64,000 nt of DNA, from NCBI RefSeq assembly GCF_022179345.1, contig NZ_BPQR01000001.1:107844-171843 (forward strand), written 5' to 3'. Below the pieces are notes generated by a model that worked only from the letters and a program-made list of their open reading frames with translations, did no database searches and was not told where the DNA came from. A program made the position numbers and the translations under genes. Positions 17,164 through 26,207 of this stretch are shown here, in pieces. Numbering within the stretch: position 1 is the stretch's first letter; every line of letters begins with the position of its first letter. Source of the DNA: Methylobacterium jeotgali (GTDB lineage: Bacteria > Pseudomonadota > Alphaproteobacteria > Rhizobiales > Beijerinckiaceae).

Positions 17164-19062
17164 GTGAAAGCCCTCACCGCGCTCGGACACCTCGCCGCCG
17201 CGACCCTCGCCCTCGCGCTCGTCGCCGCCCCCGCGCAGTCCGCGCCCGAGCCTGCGGCCTCGCCCGCGGCGACCGCCCCTGAGGGCTGGCGGCACGCGGT
17301 CACGCTGATGGGCGAGCCGAAATACGGCCCCGGCTTCACGCATTTCGAGTACGCCGACCCCAAGGCGCCGAAGGGCGGCACCGTGCGCCGGGGCGCGCAG
17401 GGCGGCTTCGACAACTTCAACATCGTCGTCGCCGGCCTGAAGGGCGACCTCGAAGGCGGCATCGCCTCGATCTACGACACGCTCACCACCGAATCGCTCG
17501 ACGAGCCCTTCACCTCCTACGGGCTGCTGGCCGAGGGCATCCGCCTCGCCCCGGACCTCTCCTCCGTCTCCTACCGTCTGCGGGAGGGCGCGCGCTGGCA
17601 CGACGGCAAGCCGATCACGCCGGACGACGTCGTCTGGTCGTTCCAGGTGCAGAAGGAAAACAGCCCCTTCTACTCGAACTACTACGCCAACGTGACCGGC
17701 GCCGCCGTCACGGGCGAGCGCGAGGTGACCTTCACCTTCTCCGGCCCCGGCAACCGCGAGCTTCCGCAGGTGGTCGGCCAGCTCCGCGTCCTGCCGAAGC
17801 ACTGGTGGACCGGCAAGGATGCCCAGGGGCGTCCCCGCAACGTCACCGAGACGACGCTCGAGATTCCGCTGGGCTCCGGCCCCTACCGGCTCGCCCGCTT
17901 CGAGCCCGGCCGCACCGCGACCTACGAGCGGGTGGCCGACTACTGGGGCCGCGACCTGCCGGTAAATGCCGGTCAGAACAACTTCGACGTCTCGCGGATC
18001 GAGTACTTCCGCGACGCCACCGTGCTCGTCGAGGCGCTCAAGGGCGACCTCTACGACTTCCGCCAGGAGAACATCGCCCGGCAATGGGCGACCTCCTACG
18101 ACGACCTGCCCGCCGTGAAGGAGGGCCGCCTCGTCAAGGAGGCGTTTCCCGATCGCGGCAACGGCATCATGCAGGCGTTCGTGTTCAACCTGCGTAACGA
18201 CAAGTTCAAGGACGAGCGGGTGCGGCGCGCCTTCAACCTCGCCATGAACTTCGAGGAGATGAACCGGGCGTTGTTCTACGGCCTCTACAGGCGGATCGAC
18301 TCCTACTACTACGGCTCCGAGCTCGCCTCCTCCGGCCTGCCGGAGGGCGAGGAGAAGGAGATTCTCGAGAGCGTCCGGGACAAGATCCCTGCCTCCGTCT
18401 TCACCACGCCCTACCGCAACCCGGTCAACGACACGCCCGAGGCCGTGCGGGCGAACCTGCGCGAGGCCGTGAAGCTGCTCCGGGAGGCCGGCTACGAGCA
18501 GCGCGGCGGCAAGATGGTCGACGCCAAGACTGGCCAGCCGCTGACCGTGGAGTTCATCGAGGCCTCGGCGGCCTTCGAGCGGGTGATCCTGCCCTTCGCC
18601 GCGCAGCTGCGCCTGATCGGCATCGACAGCAGCCTGCGCGTCATCGATCCGGCCCAGTACCAGAACCGTCTGCGCAGCTTCGACTTCGAGATCACCACCA
18701 ACAACTGGCCCGAGTCGCTCTCCCCCGGCAACGAGCAGCGGGAGTACTGGGGCTCGGCCTCCGCCGACCGGCAGGGCTCGCGCAACCTCGCCGGTATCAA
18801 GGATGCCGGAGTCGACGCGCTGATCGACCGGGTGATCTTCGCCAAGGACCGGCCCGGCGTGCTCGCCGCCACCCACGCGCTCGACCGTGTGCTGCTCGCC
18901 CACAACTACGTGGTGCCGCAATGGGCCTCGAACGCGGCGCGGACCATCCGCTGGAACCGGTTCGGCCGCCCGGCGACCCTGCCGCTCTACGGCTCCTCGG
19001 GCTTCCCGACGACCTGGTGGTACGACGAGGCGCTCGCCGCCAAGACCGGGGCGCCCCGTTGA
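17164..19062 (+). CDS. Oligopeptide-binding protein, YejA-like (Sec-exported)
   Basis: A 632-residue periplasmic solute-binding protein of ABC importer family 5 (SBP_bac_5). It starts with GTG and a Sec signal peptide (KALTALGHLAAATLALAL... cleaved near AQSA). The mature part has HAVTLMGEPKYGPGFTHFEYADPKAPKGG, typical of YejA, the binding protein for microcin C-like peptides and other oligopeptides. It overlaps the next gene by four bases and is the first gene of the operon with a second binding protein and YejB. The peptide ligand is unknown. Confidence 0.92.
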   Translation: MKALTALGHLAAATLALALVAAPAQSAPEPAASPAATAPEGWRHAVTLMGEPKYGPGFTHFEYADPKAPKGGTVRRGAQGGFDNFNIVVAGLKGDLEGGIASIYDTLTTESLDEPFTSYGLLAEGIRLAPDLSSVSYRLREGARWHDGKPITPDDVVWSFQVQKENSPFYSNYYANVTGAAVTGEREVTFTFSGPGNRELPQVVGQLRVLPKHWWTGKDAQGRPRNVTETTLEIPLGSGPYRLARFEPGRTATYERVADYWGRDLPVNAGQNNFDVSRIEYFRDATVLVEALKGDLYDFRQENIARQWATSYDDLPAVKEGRLVKEAFPDRGNGIMQAFVFNLRNDKFKDERVRRAFNLAMNFEEMNRALFYGLYRRIDSYYYGSELASSGLPEGEEKEILESVRDKIPASVFTTPYRNPVNDTPEAVRANLREAVKLLREAGYEQRGGKMVDAKTGQPLTVEFIEASAAFERVILPFAAQLRLIGIDSSLRVIDPAQYQNRLRSFDFEITTNNWPESLSPGNEQREYWGSASADRQGSRNLAGIKDAGVDALIDRVIFAKDRPGVLAATHALDRVLLAHNYVVPQWASNAARTIRWNRFGRPATLPLYGSSGFPTTWWYDEALAAKTGAPR

Positions 19063-20915
19063 GCCTCGGCCTCAGCCGCCGGGGGCTGCTTCTCGGCGCC
19101 GCCTCCGCCGCGGCGCTGCCGCGTCTCGCCCTCGGACAGGAGGGTTCCCGCACCACGCACGGCCTGTCGAGCTTCGGCGAGCTGAAGTACCCCGCCGACT
19201 TCCCGCGATTCGACTACGTGAACCCCGAGGCGCCGCGGGGCGGGCGCTTCTCGTCCCAGCTGACCACGACCTTCGGCAACCAGTCCGGCGACACCTTCAA
19301 CACGCTCAACGTCTACGTCCTGCGCGGCGACGGCGCGCCGGGCATGAACTTGACCTTCGACAGCCTGATGGTCCGCGCCCTCGACGAGCCGGACGCGCTC
19401 TACGGGCTTCTCGCCCGTGCCGTCGAGATCGCCGGCGACGGCCTCACCTACCGCTTCCGGCTGCGCCCCCAGGCCCGCTTCCACGACGGCTCGCGGCTGA
19501 CGGCGCACGACGCCGCCTTCTCGTTCAGGATCCTGAAGGAGAAGGGGCACCCGGAGATCGCGGAGGTGATCCGCGACATGACCGATGCCGTCGCGGAGGC
19601 CGAGGACACGCTCGTCGTCACCTTCGCGGAAGGGCGCAGCCGCGACCTGCCGCTGATCGTCGCGCAGCTGCCGGTCTTCTCGGCCGCCTGGTGGAAGGGC
19701 CGCGACTTCGAGGCCTCGACCCTGGAGGTGCCCATCGGCTCCGGCCCCTACCGGGTCGGGCGCCTGGACGTCGGACGCTTCATCGAGTTCGAGCGCGTGC
19801 CCGACTACTGGGCCGCCGAGCTGCCGGTGAGCGTCGGCCAGAACAACTTCGACGCGGTCCGCTACGAGTGCTTCCGCGACCGGCAGGTGGCGTTCGAGGC
19901 CTTCAAGGGCGGCGCCTACACCTATCGCGAGGAGTTCACCGCCCGCGTCTGGGCGACGGGCTACGACTTCCCGGCGGTGGCCGAGGGGCGGGTGGTGCGC
20001 ACCACGATCCCCGACGCGACGCCCTCGGGCACGCAGGGCTGGTGGATCAACACCCGCCGGGAGGCCTTCCGCGATCCGCGGGTGCGCGAGGCCATCGGCC
20101 TGTGCTTCGACTTCGAGTGGACGAACGCCAACCTGATGTTCGGCGCCTACAAGCGCACGGCCTCCTACTTCGAGAACTCCGATCTCAAGGCCGAGGGACC
20201 GCCCTCGGCGGAGGAGCTGGCGCTGCTGGAGCCGCTGCGCGCGCAGCTGCCGCCGGAGGTGTTCGGCCCGGCCTGGACGCCCCCCGCCTCTGACGGCTCG
20301 GGCCGCGACCGGGCGAACCTCTCCCGGGCGGTCGCCCTCCTGAAGGAGGCCGGCTGCACCCGCGAGGGCAGCAGCATGCGCCTGCCCGGCGGCAAGCCGC
20401 TGACGATCGAGTTCCTCGACAACAACCCGTCGCTGGAGCCGCACACGCAGGGCTTCGTGCGCAACCTCGGCCTCGTCGGCATTCCGGCGACGATCCGCAC
20501 GGTGGACGCCTCGCAGTACCAGTCCCGCCTCAAGGACTTCGACTTCGACCTCACCTCCCGCCGCTACGCCAACGGGCTGACGCCCGGCGCCGAGATGCGC
20601 CAGAGCTACGGCTCGCGGGCGGCCGGCATCTCCGGCTCCAACAACCTTCCCGGTATCGCCAGCCCGGCGATCGACGCGCTGATCGACAAGGCCGCCTCGG
20701 CGACGTCGCGGGCCGAGCTCGTCACCGCCTGCCGGGCCCTCGACCGGGTGCTGCGCGCCGGCCGCTACTGGGTGCCGATGTGGTACTCCGCGAGCCACCG
20801 CCTCGCGGTCTGGGATGTCTACGGCCGGCCGGAGCGGGGACCGGCCTACGGCACCGGCGCCCCCGCGACCTGGTGGCACGATGCGGCCAGGGCGCGCCGG
20901 ATCGGACGGACCTGA
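19059..20915 (+). CDS. Second oligopeptide-binding protein, YejA-like (Tat-type signal)
   Basis: A 618-residue paralogue of the preceding protein. The start is a TTG overlapping the previous stop (TTGA), directly before [19 protein letters not shown]: a twin-arginine motif SRRGLLL with a hydrophobic stretch and cleavage near ALGQ. The mature protein shares many blocks with its neighbour ([16 protein letters not shown], a conserved [11 protein letters not shown]), so it is a tandem duplicate that diverged. Use of Tat rather than Sec for one of the pair suggests folding before export. It overlaps yejB by one base. An upstream alternative start is in the previous gene and unlikely. Confidence 0.9.
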   Translation: MSLGLSRRGLLLGAASAAALPRLALGQEGSRTTHGLSSFGELKYPADFPRFDYVNPEAPRGGRFSSQLTTTFGNQSGDTFNTLNVYVLRGDGAPGMNLTFDSLMVRALDEPDALYGLLARAVEIAGDGLTYRFRLRPQARFHDGSRLTAHDAAFSFRILKEKGHPEIAEVIRDMTDAVAEAEDTLVVTFAEGRSRDLPLIVAQLPVFSAAWWKGRDFEASTLEVPIGSGPYRVGRLDVGRFIEFERVPDYWAAELPVSVGQNNFDAVRYECFRDRQVAFEAFKGGAYTYREEFTARVWATGYDFPAVAEGRVVRTTIPDATPSGTQGWWINTRREAFRDPRVREAIGLCFDFEWTNANLMFGAYKRTASYFENSDLKAEGPPSAEELALLEPLRAQLPPEVFGPAWTPPASDGSGRDRANLSRAVALLKEAGCTREGSSMRLPGGKPLTIEFLDNNPSLEPHTQGFVRNLGLVGIPATIRTVDASQYQSRLKDFDFDLTSRRYANGLTPGAEMRQSYGSRAAGISGSNNLPGIASPAIDALIDKAASATSRAELVTACRALDRVLRAGRYWVPMWYSASHRLAVWDVYGRPERGPAYGTGAPATWWHDAARARRIGRT

Positions 20916-22021
20916 TGATCGCCTACATCCTCCGCCGGCTCGCGCTGATGATCCCGACGCTTCTCGGGATCATGCTCATCACCTTCACCATCGTGCAGTT
21001 CGCGCCCGGCGGACCGGTCGAGCGGGTGCTCGCGCAGCTCCAGGGCCAGGGCGACGGCAGTCTCTCGCGGGTGACGGGCGGCTCCGGCGACCTCGGCGGC
21101 GGGGGAGCGGCGGCGCGGGCCGGCGGCGACACCAACGCCCGCTACCGCGGCGCGCAGGGCCTGAGCCCGCAGTTCATCGCCAAGCTCGAGCAGCAGTTCG
21201 GCTTCGACAAGCCGGCCCCCGAGCGCTTCGCCAAGATGCTCTGGGACTACGCCCGCTTCGATTTCGGGCGCAGCTACTTCCGCGACGTCAGCGTCGTCGA
21301 CCTCATCGTCGAGCGCCTGCCGGTCTCGATCTCCCTGGGGCTCTGGATGACGCTCCTGTCCTACGCGATCTCGATTCCCCTCGGCATCGCCAAGGCGGTG
21401 CGGGACGGCTCGCGCTTCGACCTCTGGACCTCGTTCGTGGTCATCATCGGCTACGCGATCCCCGGCTTCCTGTTCGGGCTGATGCTGATCATCCTCTTCG
21501 CCGGCGGCTCCTTCGTGCAGATCTTCCCCCTGCGCGGCCTCGTCAGCGAGGGCTGGGAGAACCTCTCCCTCTGGGGGAAGGTCACCGACTATGCCTGGCA
21601 CATGGTGCTGCCGCTGACCGCCCTGGTGATCGGCGCCTTCGCCACGGCGACGCTGCTCACCAAGAACTCCTTCCTCGACGAGATCCGCAAGCAGTACGTG
21701 CTCACCGCCCGCATGAAGGGCCTCAGCGAGCGCCGGGTTCTCTACGGGCACGTCTTCCGCAACGCGATGCTGATCGTGGTGGCGGGCTTTCCCGGCGCCT
21801 TCATCTCGGCCTTCTTCACGGGCTCGCTCCTCATCGAGACGATCTTCAGCCTCGACGGGCTCGGGCTTCTCTCCTTCCAGTCGATCGTCGGCCGCGACTA
21901 CCCGGTGGTGTTCGCCACGCTCTACATCTTCTCCCTGCTCGGCCTTGCGGTGAACCTGCTCTCGGACCTGATCTACGTCTGGATCGATCCGCGTATCGAC
22001 TTCGCGGCGCGGGCGACGTGA
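20915..22021 (+). CDS. yejB: ABC transporter permease YejB
   Basis: A 368-residue inner-membrane permease of a peptide importer. The start [24 protein letters not shown] is the standard N-terminal helix of the DppB/OppB/YejB family, and an insertion about residues 60-90 ([21 protein letters not shown] follows) is YejB-like. The EAA loop contacting the ATPase is [18 protein letters not shown]. Overlap of the ATG with the TGA of the preceding gene (ATGA) indicates coupling. Normally yejE and yejF follow; here the next gene is an unrelated acetyltransferase, so the second permease and ATPase must be elsewhere or missing. Confidence 0.93.
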   Translation: MIAYILRRLALMIPTLLGIMLITFTIVQFAPGGPVERVLAQLQGQGDGSLSRVTGGSGDLGGGGAAARAGGDTNARYRGAQGLSPQFIAKLEQQFGFDKPAPERFAKMLWDYARFDFGRSYFRDVSVVDLIVERLPVSISLGLWMTLLSYAISIPLGIAKAVRDGSRFDLWTSFVVIIGYAIPGFLFGLMLIILFAGGSFVQIFPLRGLVSEGWENLSLWGKVTDYAWHMVLPLTALVIGAFATATLLTKNSFLDEIRKQYVLTARMKGLSERRVLYGHVFRNAMLIVVAGFPGAFISAFFTGSLLIETIFSLDGLGLLSFQSIVGRDYPVVFATLYIFSLLGLAVNLLSDLIYVWIDPRIDFAARAT

Positions 22022-22521
22022 GCGCGGCGCCAGCGATCCGCCGGGCACGGGGCTGCGACGTCCTCGACCTCTCGCAGGTCTTCGACGCGGCCTGGCGGGA
22101 GGCCTATCGCGGCATCATTCCGGGGCTCGCCCTGGAGCGGATCATCGCGCAGCGCGACGGCGCCTGGTGGGCGCGGGCGATGGGGCGCGGGCGCAGCATG
22201 GCGGTGGTCGAGGCCGGGGAGCGCGTCGTCGGCTACGCCTCCTATGGGCGGGCGCGCAGCGGGACGCTCCGCTGCGAGGGCGAGATCGACGAGCTCTACC
22301 TAGCGCCGGAGTATCAGGGGCTCGGCCTCGGCCGCCGGCTGTTCCGTGCCGTGCGCAACGATCTCGCCGATCACGGACTGCCGCGGGACGGCGTCTGGGC
22401 GCTCGACGACAACGAGCGGGCGCGGGGCTTCTACACCAGCCTCGGCGGCATCGAGGGCCCGCAGGCGGTCGACCGGATCGCCGGCCTCGCCATCGCAAAG
22501 CGGGCCTACATCTTCACCTGA
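22018..22521 (+). CDS. GNAT family N-acetyltransferase
   Basis: A 167-residue GNAT starting with GTG four bases before the yejB stop. The core has [11 protein letters not shown] near the N-terminus, typical of RimI-like acetyltransferases, and the acetyl-CoA site [19 protein letters not shown] with [23 protein letters not shown] is the usual C-terminal substrate-side region. It sits where yejE would normally start, so it may be co-transcribed with the peptide importer. Peptide or antibiotic modification is possible by context but not shown by sequence. Confidence 0.85.
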   Translation: MSAAPAIRRARGCDVLDLSQVFDAAWREAYRGIIPGLALERIIAQRDGAWWARAMGRGRSMAVVEAGERVVGYASYGRARSGTLRCEGEIDELYLAPEYQGLGLGRRLFRAVRNDLADHGLPRDGVWALDDNERARGFYTSLGGIEGPQAVDRIAGLAIAKRAYIFT

Positions 22522-22540
22522 CGGCTTCCGGTGCAGCCTT

Positions 22541-22564
22541 GCGACGTTCCTCGCGAAACGTCGC
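22541..22564. repeat. Inverted repeat between the GNAT gene and ppa
   Basis: GCGACGTT (22541-22548) and AACGTCGC (22557-22564), perfect 8-bp arms around an 8-base centre. No T-run follows, so it is not a simple terminator; it may be an operator or just an mRNA hairpin upstream of ppa. Confidence 0.4.
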
Positions 22565-22662
22565 GCGATGTCGCGAACGGCGTTGTCCTTCGCCGGAAAA
22601 GGACATTAAGACCGCCGCGGATACGGGGCGGCACGGAGTTGCGCCCCTGGGGAGGCAGAACC

Positions 22663-23199
22663 ATGCGCATCGACGCCATCTCGATCGGCAAGAACGCGCC
22701 GCAGGACGTCAACGTCATCATCGAGGTGCCGCTCGGCGGCGAGCCGATCAAGTACGAAATGGACAAGGAGGCCGGCGCGCTCGTCGTCGACCGCTTCCTC
22801 TACACCTCGATGGTCTATCCCGGGAACTACGGCTTCATCCCGCACACGCTCTCGGGCGACGGCGACCCCTGCGACGTGCTCGTCGCCAACACCCGCGCCA
22901 TCGCGCCGGGTGCCATCATGAGCGTGCGCCCGGTCGGCGTGCTGGTGATGGAGGACAATGCCGGAGAGGACGAAAAGATCATCGCCGTGCCCTCCCGGCA
23001 CCTGACCATGCGCTACGACCGCATCCAGAACTACACCGACCTGCCCGACATCACGCTCAGCCAGATCCAGCACTTCTTCGAGCACTACAAGGACCTCGAG
23101 CCCGGCAAGTGGGTCAAGGTCGTGCGCTGGGGCGACAAGGACGAGGCGCAACGCCTCATCCTGGAGGGCATCGAGCGCGCCAAGAAGGACAAGGCGTAA
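22663..23199 (+). CDS. ppa: Inorganic pyrophosphatase
   Basis: A 178-residue family I soluble pyrophosphatase that hydrolyses PPi to 2 Pi and so drives biosynthetic reactions. Signature residues are visible: [23 protein letters not shown], where DGDPCDVLV is the Mg2+-binding motif with three aspartates, plus KYEMDKEAG and VDRFLYTSM. The start has GGGGAGG ahead. Monocistronic by appearance, convergent with the hydroxylase gene downstream. Confidence 0.97.
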   Translation: MRIDAISIGKNAPQDVNVIIEVPLGGEPIKYEMDKEAGALVVDRFLYTSMVYPGNYGFIPHTLSGDGDPCDVLVANTRAIAPGAIMSVRPVGVLVMEDNAGEDEKIIAVPSRHLTMRYDRIQNYTDLPDITLSQIQHFFEHYKDLEPGKWVKVVRWGDKDEAQRLILEGIERAKKDKA

Positions 23200-23237
23200 G
23201 CCTCTCCGATCTCACGCGAAAGGCGGGGTGAGCGGTC

Positions 23238-24488
23238 CTAGAGCGGCTCGCCCCGCATCAGCCTCGGCTGGGGCCCCCGCGCGGCGGCGGCCTCCGCGAT
23301 CAGGGCCCGCTTCAGGCCCGGCATGCGGTCCACGAGGCCGAGGCCGAAATCCCGGACGAGGCGGAGCGGCGTCAGGTCGTTGGAGAACAGCCGGTTGAGC
23401 CCGTCGGTCGCCGCCGCCATGGCGAGCGCGTCGAAGCGCCGGCTCCGCTCGTAGGCGGCGAGCACGTCCTCCCCGCCGGGATCGAGCCCGAGCCGCAGCG
23501 CGTCGGTGATACCCTCGGCGAGGCAGGCCGCGGCGGCGAGCCCCAGGTTCAGGCCCTGGCCCGCGAGCGGGTGGATGACGTGGGCCGCGTCGCTGAGGAG
23601 CGCGAGCCGGCCGGCGCGGTAGCGTCGGGCGAGGCCGAGATGCAGCGGATGCGCGCTCGGACCGTCCTCCAGCGAAAGCCGGCCGAGCGCCGGGGTGAAG
23701 CGCCGCTCGATCTCGGCGAGCACCTCCTCCGGATCTCCCGCCAGCAGCGCTCCGGCCTCGTCCGCGCGCTCCGTCCAGACGATCGAGGAGCGGTGGCCGA
23801 GGGCGCCCCCATCCGCCAGCGGCAGGATCGCGAAGGGGCCGCTCGGCAGGAAATGCTCGAACGCCCGCCCTTCGTGCGAGCGCGCGTGGCCGATGGTCGC
23901 GACGATGCCCTGCTGATCGTAGGCGCGGGTCACGAAGCCGATCCCCGCCGCCTCGCGCAGACGCGAGCGCGCCCCGTCCGCGGCCACCACCAGCTCGGCC
24001 CGGAGACTGCGCCCGTCCGAGAGCGCGACGCGGGCGGCCCCGGCCTCCGTCCGGACCGAGGCGATGCCGGACGCGTCGAGCGCGACGCCCGCCTCGGCGC
24101 AGGCCGCGAGAAGCGCGGCCACCAGCGGCCCGGCCTCCACCATATGCGCGAAGGGCTCGGCCTCGCCCTCGCGCTCGAAGGTGAGGAAGACCGGCCGCAC
24201 CGGATCGCGCAGCCGGCTGTCGCTGATCGCCATGTCGGTGATCGCCTGCGTCGCCGGCCCGATGCGATCCCAGATGCCGATCCGCTCCAGCATCCGCCGG
24301 CCGCCTGCCGCCACCGCGTAGGCGCGGCCCCGGTGTCGGGAGGCGCCCTCGGGCAGGCCGGGATCGAAGACGCTCACGGCGAGCGCAGGTCCGTTCGCGC
24401 GCTTCAGGGCGAGGGCGAGCCCCAGCGCCGCGATGCCCGCACCGGCCACGACGACGTGCCGTCCGCCCCGTCCCTCGGCCTCCGCCAT
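23238..24488 (-). CDS. UbiH/UbiF/Coq6-type FAD monooxygenase
   Basis: A 416-residue FAD-dependent hydroxylase. The N-terminal Rossmann motif is VVVAGAGIAALGLALALKR, the middle contains VVAADGARSRLREAAG (the DG motif contacting NADH and FAD), and the C-terminal third has DAAHVIHPLAGQGLNLG, the ubiquinone-biosynthesis hydroxylase signature. These enzymes hydroxylate the ubiquinone ring. Exactly which ring position cannot be told from sequence, so no gene symbol is given. Start chosen at MAEAEG (AGAGG-like sequence ahead); MFREEA at 24512 is the alternative. It diverges from tesB. Confidence 0.88.
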   Translation of the reverse strand: MAEAEGRGGRHVVVAGAGIAALGLALALKRANGPALAVSVFDPGLPEGASRHRGRAYAVAAGGRRMLERIGIWDRIGPATQAITDMAISDSRLRDPVRPVFLTFEREGEAEPFAHMVEAGPLVAALLAACAEAGVALDASGIASVRTEAGAARVALSDGRSLRAELVVAADGARSRLREAAGIGFVTRAYDQQGIVATIGHARSHEGRAFEHFLPSGPFAILPLADGGALGHRSSIVWTERADEAGALLAGDPEEVLAEIERRFTPALGRLSLEDGPSAHPLHLGLARRYRAGRLALLSDAAHVIHPLAGQGLNLGLAAAACLAEGITDALRLGLDPGGEDVLAAYERSRRFDALAMAAATDGLNRLFSNDLTPLRLVRDFGLGLVDRMPGLKRALIAEAAAARGPQPRLMRGEPL

Positions 24489-24634
24489 GCCAGCAGCCTC
24501 TTCGCGAAACATCTCGCCGCTCAAGTGGCACCCCGCGCGGGCGGGCACAACGGCGCCCGCGCGCGCGGGCCTGAAATGGCGTATCAGCGGAGTCAGACAA
24601 CGCGGGGGCGTCGCGCGGGAGCCATCTTCCACCC

Positions 24635-25504
24635 ATGACCGGAATCGTCGCCGAGCTTCTCACCCTGCTCGATCTCGAACGCCTGGAGACGGACCTGTTC
24701 CGGGGCTTCAGCCCGGAGCAGTCCTGGCCGCGGGTCTTCGGGGGCCAGGTCGTCGGCCAGGCCCTCGTCGCTGCGGCGCGGACGGTGCCGAGCACCCGGC
24801 CGCCGCACTCGCTCCACGCCTACTTCCTGCTCGGCGGCGACCCGAAGGTGCCGATTATCTACGAGGTCGAGCGCATCCGGGACGGGGGCAGCTTCACCAC
24901 GCGCCGCGTCAAGGCCGTCCAGCACGGCCGCGCGATCTTCGCGATGTCGGTCTCCTTCCACGAGACCGAGCCGGGCCTGGAGCACGCCGCCGCGATGCCG
25001 GAGGTGCCCCCGCCCGAGAGCCTGCCCGACACCGCCGCCCTGGTGGCGCAGGCCGGCAGCGCCATCCCCATCGCGGTGGCGCGCTACTTCGCCCGCGAGC
25101 GGCCGATCGAGTTGAAGCCGGTGGAGCTGCGCCACTATCTCGAGCGCAAGCCCCGCGAGCCCCGCAGCCATGTTTGGTTCCGGGCCGCCTCGGCGCTGCC
25201 GGACGACCCCGCCATCCACCGGGCGGTGCTCGCCTATGCCTCCGACATGACGCTCCTCGAATCGACCCTCGTCGCCCACGCGCGCACGGTCTTCGATCCG
25301 GACATCCAATCCGCGAGCCTCGACCATGCCCTGTGGCTGCACCGCCCCTTCCGGGCGGACGAGTGGCTGCTCTACGCCCAGGACAGCCCGAGCGCGTCGG
25401 GAGCGCTCGCCTTCGCCCGCGGGCAGATCTTCGACCGGTCCGGACGTCTCGTCGCCTCCGTCGCGCAGGAGGGGCTGGTGCGGCCGCGCAACGAGCGCGC
25501 CTGA
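24635..25504 (+). CDS. tesB: Acyl-CoA thioesterase II
   Basis: A 289-residue double-hotdog thioesterase that hydrolyses medium and long chain acyl-CoA to free fatty acid and CoA. Diagnostic segments: LFRGFSPEQSWPRVFGGQVVGQAL (with GGQV), HSLHAYFLLGGDP, RRVKAVQHGRAIFAMSVSFH in the first half, and ESTLVAHART and DHALWLHRPF in the second. The length is normal for the family. Divergent from the hydroxylase; the gene ends just before the glnK regulatory region. Confidence 0.94.
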   Translation: MTGIVAELLTLLDLERLETDLFRGFSPEQSWPRVFGGQVVGQALVAAARTVPSTRPPHSLHAYFLLGGDPKVPIIYEVERIRDGGSFTTRRVKAVQHGRAIFAMSVSFHETEPGLEHAAAMPEVPPPESLPDTAALVAQAGSAIPIAVARYFARERPIELKPVELRHYLERKPREPRSHVWFRAASALPDDPAIHRAVLAYASDMTLLESTLVAHARTVFDPDIQSASLDHALWLHRPFRADEWLLYAQDSPSASGALAFARGQIFDRSGRLVASVAQEGLVRPRNERA

Positions 25505-25551
25505 CGCCGCGTGGCGCCGTCGTGCGCATTCTGCCCTCGTTGGCGTCGCTC

Positions 25552-25568
25552 TGCACATGATGTGAGCA
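25552..25568 (+). promoter_or_regulatory. Candidate NtrC-binding site upstream of glnK
   Basis: TGCACATGATGTGAGCA is a 17-bp dyad close to the enteric NtrC site TGCACTATTTTGGTGCA: the left half matches exactly at TGCAC and the right half keeps GxGCA. It lies about 110 bp upstream of the candidate sigma-54 element, the normal distance for an enhancer. A second palindrome, AACACGTGTT (25576-25585), follows at eight bases and could be part of the same array. Confidence 0.55.
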
Positions 25569-25661
25569 GATCACGAACACGTGTTGCCCGAGCGCGCGCC
25601 ACCGGCCCGTCAAATCCTGGGCAGATTAACGAAACGGAAAAAGGTTCCCGCCGCGTCGCTC

Positions 25662-25677
25662 TGGCATAGACCTTGAA
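25662..25677 (+). promoter_or_regulatory. Candidate sigma-54 promoter of glnK-amtB
   Basis: TGGCATAGACCTTGAA against TGGCACGNNNNTTGCW. The -24 GG and 10-base spacing to the -12 element are right; the -12 dinucleotide is GA instead of GC. It would give a transcript starting near 25689, about 107 bases before the glnK ATG. Position between tesB and glnK, with the NtrC-like site upstream, supports it. Confidence 0.55.
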
Positions 25678-25795
25678 TATGGCTCGGCGCACGCGGGGGT
25701 CTCGGAGGGGCCTGCCGGCGGGCAGAGAGTTCGGGAACGGGGCCGCCTTCATGTCGCCCCCGGGTCCGGTCCCACAGATCAAGGGGGCGCCGCCC

Positions 25796-26134
25796 ATGAA
25801 AATCGTGATGGCCATCATCAAGCCGTTCAAGCTGGAGGAGGTGCGCGACGCCCTCACCGGCATCGGCGTCCACGGCCTGACGGTGACCGAAGTGAAGGGC
25901 TACGGCCGCCAGAAGGGCCACACCGAGATCTACCGCGGGGCGGAGTACGCGGTGAGCTTCCTGCCGAAGCTCAAGATCGAGGTCGCGGTCTCGGCCGATC
26001 TCACCTCCACCGTCATCGACGCCATCGCCGCCGCCGCCCGCACCGGCCAGATCGGCGACGGCAAGGTCTTCGTCATGCCGCTGGAAAAGGCGGTCCGCAT
26101 CCGCACCGGCGAGACGGACGCCGACGCGCTCTGA
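25796..26134 (+). CDS. glnK: Nitrogen regulatory protein P-II, GlnK type
   Basis: A 112-residue P-II signal protein that senses 2-oxoglutarate and ATP/ADP and binds AmtB to block ammonium uptake when nitrogen is plentiful. The T-loop KGHTEIYRGAEYAVSFLPK contains the Tyr that is uridylylated by GlnD (in the RGAEYAV segment), and the C-terminal signature TGQIGDGKVFVMPLEKAVRIRTGE is complete. Adjacency to amtB makes GlnK the better name than GlnB. The start is MKIVMAIIKPF; upstream in-frame residues are in the leader and not conserved. Likely under NtrC/sigma-54 control (sites at 25552 and 25662). Confidence 0.96.
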   Translation: MKIVMAIIKPFKLEEVRDALTGIGVHGLTVTEVKGYGRQKGHTEIYRGAEYAVSFLPKLKIEVAVSADLTSTVIDAIAAAARTGQIGDGKVFVMPLEKAVRIRTGETDADAL

Positions 26135-26207
26135 GGACACGCTCCGCGTGTCCGCCAGCTTTCCAGAACCCAACCAGAATCAAACCGCGACCGGGAGTCT
26201 CGTGTCC

